Assembly: GCA_002327225.1 (NCBI GenBank)
Contig: DCUN01000094.1
Location: 1 to 18,954 of the forward strand
Source: Desulfobulbaceae bacterium UBA2213
Lineage (GTDB): Bacteria > Desulfobacterota > Desulfobulbia > Desulfobulbales > Desulfocapsaceae
Reading direction: 5' to 3'
Length of the DNA: 18,954 bases
Made by a program: the position numbers and the translations under genes. Each line of letters opens with the position of its first letter. Position 1 is the first letter of the stretch. A model generated the notes under the pieces. It made no database searches. It was not told the DNA's origin and worked only from the letters and a program-made list of their open reading frames with translations. Shown here in pieces: positions 15,059-18,954 of the stretch.

Positions 15059-17980
15059 CTAAATTTCGCTGATGCGCTCAAAAAGATCCCGGTCCTTCTC
15101 AATCTTGCTGCGATTGCCGATAATGACCCGGTGCGAAGTAGCCAGCATCCGCTCAAAGGCCAGTCCAAAGGCCTGCATATCGGCAACTCGGGTGGTGATG
15201 ATCTCTTCAATACGCTGTTGTTTCTGGGCCGGTGTGATGCCGCTCAGGAATTCATTTCTGGCCGTTGCCCCCTTGGCGGCGGAACTCTGCAGGGGATCAA
15301 AGTTACCGTAGGTGCCGATAACCAGCTGCTCCAGCACCTTGTCCGAGAGTTGCAGACCTGCAACGATTCCAGGGATGGCCGCGTAACTGTCGTAGGTCTT
15401 GCGCACCTGTGGATCCCGATAACTGATGATCCCCAGGTTGCCGGTGATATGACTGAACTGGATAAAACAACCATAAGCCCCGCCCATCTGCCGAACCGTA
15501 TTCCACAGATAGTCGCGGGAGAGATAGTTTTTCAAGACCTCAAAATGACCATTATAGCCTTCACCGTTGGGCAGAAGAGAACCGGCCTGCACGGCAAAGA
15601 CGATCTCAGCCGAGGTGATCAGGGCCTCATGAACGGGCAGATCCGGCAGGGTAAGAATCTGCCTCGCAACAGGAGTGTCTGCAAGGGCAGCTACCAGGCC
15701 GGCCCCATGGCGGGAGAAGGATTCGATCTCTTCATGGTCACCCGTAATGGCCAGGATCAGGTTGTTGCGGTTGAAAACAAGGGCGGCCATCTCCTGCAGG
15801 GCAGCCAGGAATTCTTCTTCCATGCGACCGTAATTCTGATCCAGCTCTTTTTCGGCCCGATACGAGCTCAGTCCGGAGATCATCTCATTATAGGCCCCGA
15901 CAAGACCAAGATGGGCAAAGGCACGTGAGGCCGCCAGGCTGTACCCTTCACTCTGGGCACTGTGTTCCGACCAGGCAAACTCCCGATGGACGATCTCCCG
16001 GATATGCGTTCTGTCATTAAGAGAGAGTTCGGTAAAGATCTCCGTCATCAGGGACAAGGCCCTCTCCTGGTATTCGGGCAGACACTTCATCTGAAACCAG
16101 AGAACGGGCTGCACCTGTTCAACAGCCCCTGATTTACTGTAGGCGTTAAAAGAGTGCGAGAAATCACCGGTACAGGTGCCAAGCTCCCGGGCCAGATGCA
16201 TGAAATCCATCTTTCTGGTGCCGATCTCGGTGACGATGGTACCAAAGAGATCCAACCAGGGAAGTAGCCGGGAGGGAAGCGCCGAGATGTCAAAACCCAT
16301 ATCCACGTAGGAGATGTGCTCGGTAGCAAGTTCGCTGACCAGCACCTGCGTACCCCCGAACATCTCGACAGGCTGCACCGCATGAAAGGAAAGGTGGGAC
16401 TCGAGATCGCCATGGCTCAGCTGCGGCAGCAGGGCAAGAGTTTCAGCACTGTTGGGTGTCTGCTGCTGTTGCCGCAGCTCGCTGGTTCTGGCCAGCAGTT
16501 CCTCTTTCTGCTCAGAGGTCAGGGTTGCCGCATAGCCCTCCAGCCTTTCTTTTTCTTCCTTCTGGGCCTGGGCAAGTTTTCCGGGATCAGGGCTGAGTAC
16601 GACCACCACAGTGGCCTTGTTTTCCAGGAGATAGCGTTCAATCAATTCCTCAAAATAGCCCTCTTCAAGGGCCTTGTGACGAATGGTACGGAACAGCTCG
16701 TCGATCTCAAGGGTCTCAAAGGGATCAGTGCCATACTTGAAGGCAGGCATGACCTTGCCGATAAGATCCAGGCCGCGCTGGGCACGACTCCCCTCTTCCC
16801 GCACCGCAAATTCATACTTATTCAACTCCGAGAGCAAGAGGTCGCGATCAAGACCTTCCCTCACCATCTCCCGCAAGGTCTCATTGTAGAGAGAGAGAAA
16901 GGGGTCCCGTTTATCAGGGTCACTGCCGATCAGATAGGTGACCATGAAGGTCTTGAAGCTTGAAGTGCTCAAATAGAGCCCACCAAAATCCTTCCCCAGA
17001 CCGCTGGAGACGATCTTGTTTTTCAGGGGAGAGGCGTCTGAATTGTAAAGGATGCCGGCAATGACCTGAAAGGCGGCATTTTCCTGACGATTAAGCACAG
17101 TGGTGACCGCCTGGCCCACGGCCAGAAAGGTCCTGGCCGTCGTCTCTCCCGATTCCACACCATAGCAGTCTTCAATAAAGGTAATCTGGTCAACATCCCG
17201 GCCCGCCTCAATCGTCGATTTGACCCCCTTTTGCGGAAAGGCCTGCAGGAAATTATCCTGAAGATAGCAGAGTTCGTCCTCAAGCGGCGCATCTCCATAG
17301 ACGAAGAAGGTGCTGTTGGTGGGATGGTAGTGTTCCTTATGAAAGGCACAGAAGGCCTCATAGGAGAGATCCGGGATATTCTTCGGATCGCCGCCTGACT
17401 CATGGGCGTAAGTGGAGCCGGGCATGAGTCCGCCAAAGATATGATGAAAGAGCAGACGGATCGGGTCGGAAAAGGCGCCCTTCATCTCGTTATAGACCAC
17501 CCCCTGATACTCCAGCGCCCCGGTTTCTTCTTCCTGATGATAGTGCCACCCTTCCTGCTCAAAAGTGGAGCGGCTGAGAAGCGGATTGAAGACCACATCG
17601 CAGTACACATCCATGATGTTGAAATATTCCTTCAGATTGCGGGTGGCAAAGGGATAATAGGTGATATCCGAGCCGGTCATGGCATTCAAGAAGGTCATGA
17701 GACCGCCCTTGTTGATCTCACCGAAAACATCGCTCACCGGATATCTCTTCGATCCCATCAGCACCGAATGTTCGAGGATATGGGCCACGCCGGTGGAGTC
17801 CGTTGGGATGGTATCAAAGGCGACGGCAAAGGTCTTGTTGGGATCGCTGTTTTTGATGGCAAGCAAGGGGCAGCCGAGGAGATCATGCTCAAAGAGATAG
17901 ACATCAGACCCGATTTCCGCAATATGTGCATGGCGTTTCAGGGTAAAGGAAGAATAGGATTGTCCGGAGATAAAAGGCAT
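15059..17980 (-). CDS. M16C zinc metallopeptidase (presequence-protease / insulinase-like)
   Basis: The 973-aa protein is a full-length M16C peptidase with four related domains joined by a helical linker. The inverted zinc motif HILEH places His67, catalytic Glu70 and His71, and Glu165 in VVYNEMKG is the third zinc ligand, 95 residues on, as in PreP. The C-terminal half supplies the substrate-binding Arg830/Tyr836 pair (RQMGGAY), spaced six apart as in PreP. The coiled, Glu/Gln-rich hinge (residues ~470-520) links the halves. Such enzymes degrade short unfolded peptides in a closed chamber. No signal peptide is seen, so it is likely cytoplasmic. The ATG lies 24 bp after dtd with no good ribosome-binding site. 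A strong terminator follows. Confidence 0.93.
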   Translation of the reverse strand: MPFISGQSYSSFTLKRHAHIAEIGSDVYLFEHDLLGCPLLAIKNSDPNKTFAVAFDTIPTDSTGVAHILEHSVLMGSKRYPVSDVFGEINKGGLMTFLNAMTGSDITYYPFATRNLKEYFNIMDVYCDVVFNPLLSRSTFEQEGWHYHQEEETGALEYQGVVYNEMKGAFSDPIRLLFHHIFGGLMPGSTYAHESGGDPKNIPDLSYEAFCAFHKEHYHPTNSTFFVYGDAPLEDELCYLQDNFLQAFPQKGVKSTIEAGRDVDQITFIEDCYGVESGETTARTFLAVGQAVTTVLNRQENAAFQVIAGILYNSDASPLKNKIVSSGLGKDFGGLYLSTSSFKTFMVTYLIGSDPDKRDPFLSLYNETLREMVREGLDRDLLLSELNKYEFAVREEGSRAQRGLDLIGKVMPAFKYGTDPFETLEIDELFRTIRHKALEEGYFEELIERYLLENKATVVVVLSPDPGKLAQAQKEEKERLEGYAATLTSEQKEELLARTSELRQQQQTPNSAETLALLPQLSHGDLESHLSFHAVQPVEMFGGTQVLVSELATEHISYVDMGFDISALPSRLLPWLDLFGTIVTEIGTRKMDFMHLARELGTCTGDFSHSFNAYSKSGAVEQVQPVLWFQMKCLPEYQERALSLMTEIFTELSLNDRTHIREIVHREFAWSEHSAQSEGYSLAASRAFAHLGLVGAYNEMISGLSSYRAEKELDQNYGRMEEEFLAALQEMAALVFNRNNLILAITGDHEEIESFSRHGAGLVAALADTPVARQILTLPDLPVHEALITSAEIVFAVQAGSLLPNGEGYNGHFEVLKNYLSRDYLWNTVRQMGGAYGCFIQFSHITGNLGIISYRDPQVRKTYDSYAAIPGIVAGLQLSDKVLEQLVIGTYGNFDPLQSSAAKGATARNEFLSGITPAQKQQRIEEIITTRVADMQAFGLAFERMLATSHRVIIGNRSKIEKDRDLFERISEI

Positions 17981-18004
17981 AGGAGTATATAAAATTGATT
18001 TAAA

Positions 18005-18454
18005 TTAGAATATCTTCGCTGAATCCAGCAGCAGGGTGACCGGCCCGTCATTGACCAGCTCCACCGACATTGCTGCCTGAAAACGGCCTGTTGCCGTCTG
18101 GACACCATATCTTTGCACCCTCTGAATAAAAGAGTCATACAGGGGTTCGGCCTGTTCTGGTCGTGCCGCCTGCGAATACCCAGGCCGACGGCCACCCCGA
18201 CAATCCCCGTAGAGGGTGAATTGGGAAATAATAAGCATGGCTCCGCCGGTGTCGAGCAGCGAACGATTCATTTTCCCTTCCTCATCTGCAAAAATCCGCA
18301 GGTGGACTATTTTATCGACCAGCCACTCCAGCTCTGCCTGCTGATCATCACGATGGATGCCCAAAAGAACAACCAGACCGTGCCCTATAGCCCCGGTCTG
18401 GCACTGATTCACTGTGACCGCTGCCCGGCTGACTCGTTGAATAACCGCCCGCAT
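18005..18454 (-). CDS. dtd: D-aminoacyl-tRNA deacylase
   Basis: The 149-aa protein removes D-amino acids, and misattached glycine, from tRNA, protecting translation. Both signatures are present: SQFTLYGD at 77-84 and NDGPVT at 135-140, which carries the Gly-cisPro pair of the chiral-proofreading site. It starts MRAVIQRVSRAAVTV, the standard N-terminus, and the length is normal. GGAGG stands nine bases before the ATG. It is the first gene of a two-gene unit with the M16 peptidase, 24 bp apart. A sigma-70-like promoter lies about 45-70 bp upstream of the ATG. Confidence 0.97.
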   Translation of the reverse strand: MRAVIQRVSRAAVTVNQCQTGAIGHGLVVLLGIHRDDQQAELEWLVDKIVHLRIFADEEGKMNRSLLDTGGAMLIISQFTLYGDCRGGRRPGYSQAARPEQAEPLYDSFIQRVQRYGVQTATGRFQAAMSVELVNDGPVTLLLDSAKIF

Positions 18455-18494
18455 TCTTTCTTACCTCCGCCACCATTGCCATGCTACACGCCTT

Positions 18495-18524
18495 ACTCTA
18501 CCCACAAATCAAAGAGGGTGTCAA
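18495..18524 (-). promoter_or_regulatory. Probable sigma-70 promoter of dtd-M16 peptidase
   Basis: On the minus strand TTGACA (18519-18524) is followed after 18 bp by TAGAGT (18495-18500). The -35 is a perfect match and the -10 keeps four of six consensus bases. Position fits a leader of about 35 nt before the dtd ATG, with the GGAGG site at 18464-18468 between them. Confidence 0.5.
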
Positions 18525-18954
18525 CTGGCTAGCAACCGGCTCAATCGAATTTTAATATTGTGATCCTTCCCAGAAAATTCTTGTTTATTATAGCTCCTAC
18601 TATTCAACATTTAATCAAATAATCAAAGAGTCAAGGTTATCCAGTCCTATCAATACGCGTGGGAAATCATTCATCACATTGATTTCTTAGACATTTCTGT
18701 CGGTCTTCAATCAAAGCAATCCTCTCTTTCCCACAAACCTTGTAACTATAACTATCCAGCTTGGTTGCAGATTGCCAATGGTATTGTGAAAAAATTCCTT
18801 ACAAAACAGGTTTTTTATTCTTACCAGTAGTCTTTCCTTCAATGGCAGGAATCGCCAGCAGGGGCTGGCCATAAAGCCATATCATCGGGTTAAAACCCGA
18901 CCTGCTCTATTATGGTGGATAGTTACCAAAACTTTAGTGCCTTACAGCTCATTT
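18525..18954. other. Non-coding right edge
   Basis: About 430 bases of AT-rich DNA (apart from the last 110) with stop codons in every frame and no recognisable RNA gene. It may be the intergenic space upstream of a gene beyond the window. The only structure I see is the pair of small palindromes at 18854-18900. Confidence 0.5.
18854..18900. repeat. Two adjacent short palindromes (REP-like candidate)
   Basis: GCCAGC-AGGG-GCTGGC (18854-18869) and, 15 bp on, TCGGGTTAAAACCCGA (18885-18900) form two compact hairpins in a non-coding region. No T run follows either, so a terminator is unlikely. Such paired hairpins resemble REP elements, but only one copy is in this window, so repetition is not shown. 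Confidence 0.35.

Noticed and set aside
1..18954. CRISPR arrays, tRNA or rRNA genes, insertion sequences, integrases
   Set aside because: I saw no regularly spaced repeats, no cloverleaf-like sequence with a CCA end, and no transposase or recombinase motif in any frame.

Overview
The window reads as a piece of chromosome from an anaerobic, Gram-negative bacterium. My best guess is Desulfobacterota, in or near the Desulfobulbales (sulfate reducers or sulfur disproportionators). The basis is the combination of a siroheme dehydrogenase next to ccsA and hemA, a GGGtGRT protein next to a NifU-like scaffold, an ECF-type metal ATPase, and an AsmA protein implying an outer membrane. This placement is inference from gene content, not from a marker gene. 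Hand-counted 60-base lines give about 60% G+C in ordinary genes and 32-35% in one inserted block.

Layout. 1-160: left edge with no supportable gene. 161-4328 (+): a tightly packed tetrapyrrole and cytochrome c block made of a methyltransferase, precorrin-2 dehydrogenase/ferrochelatase (sirC), ccsA, hemA, and an unrecognised gene fused to the hemA stop by a TGATG overlap. 4329-5282 (+): an AT-rich two-gene cassette (SWIM zinc-finger protein plus an unrecognised 168-aa protein joined by an ATGA overlap) that looks horizontally acquired. 5337-11456 (+): a 4-oxalocrotonate tautomerase-like protein, NAD+-dependent DNA ligase, an AsmA-family envelope protein, a UspA stress protein and the redox chaperone Hsp33.

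11466-18454 is almost entirely on the minus strand. In transcription order it holds dtd and an M16C presequence-protease-like metallopeptidase, ending in a clear intrinsic terminator. Next come a small methyltransferase, a NifU-like scaffold, a GGGtGRT protein, and an orphan CbiO-type ATPase with a His-rich tail that ends 9 bp from hsp33. Between the last two lies a plus-strand remnant resembling the C-terminus of an EAL/HDOD signalling protein, still followed by a terminator hairpin. 18455-18954 is non-coding, with a promoter for dtd and two small palindromes near the right edge.

Functional reading. The first block supplies 5-aminolevulinate (HemA), siroheme (SirC) and cytochrome c maturation (CcsA), as a multiheme-cytochrome anaerobe needs. 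Hsp33, UspA, Dtd, LigA and the M16 protease are housekeeping or stress functions. The parts most worth a second look are the scaffold/GGGtGRT pair of unknown function, the AT-rich SWIM cassette, the signalling-gene remnant, and a patch of atypical codons inside ligA.
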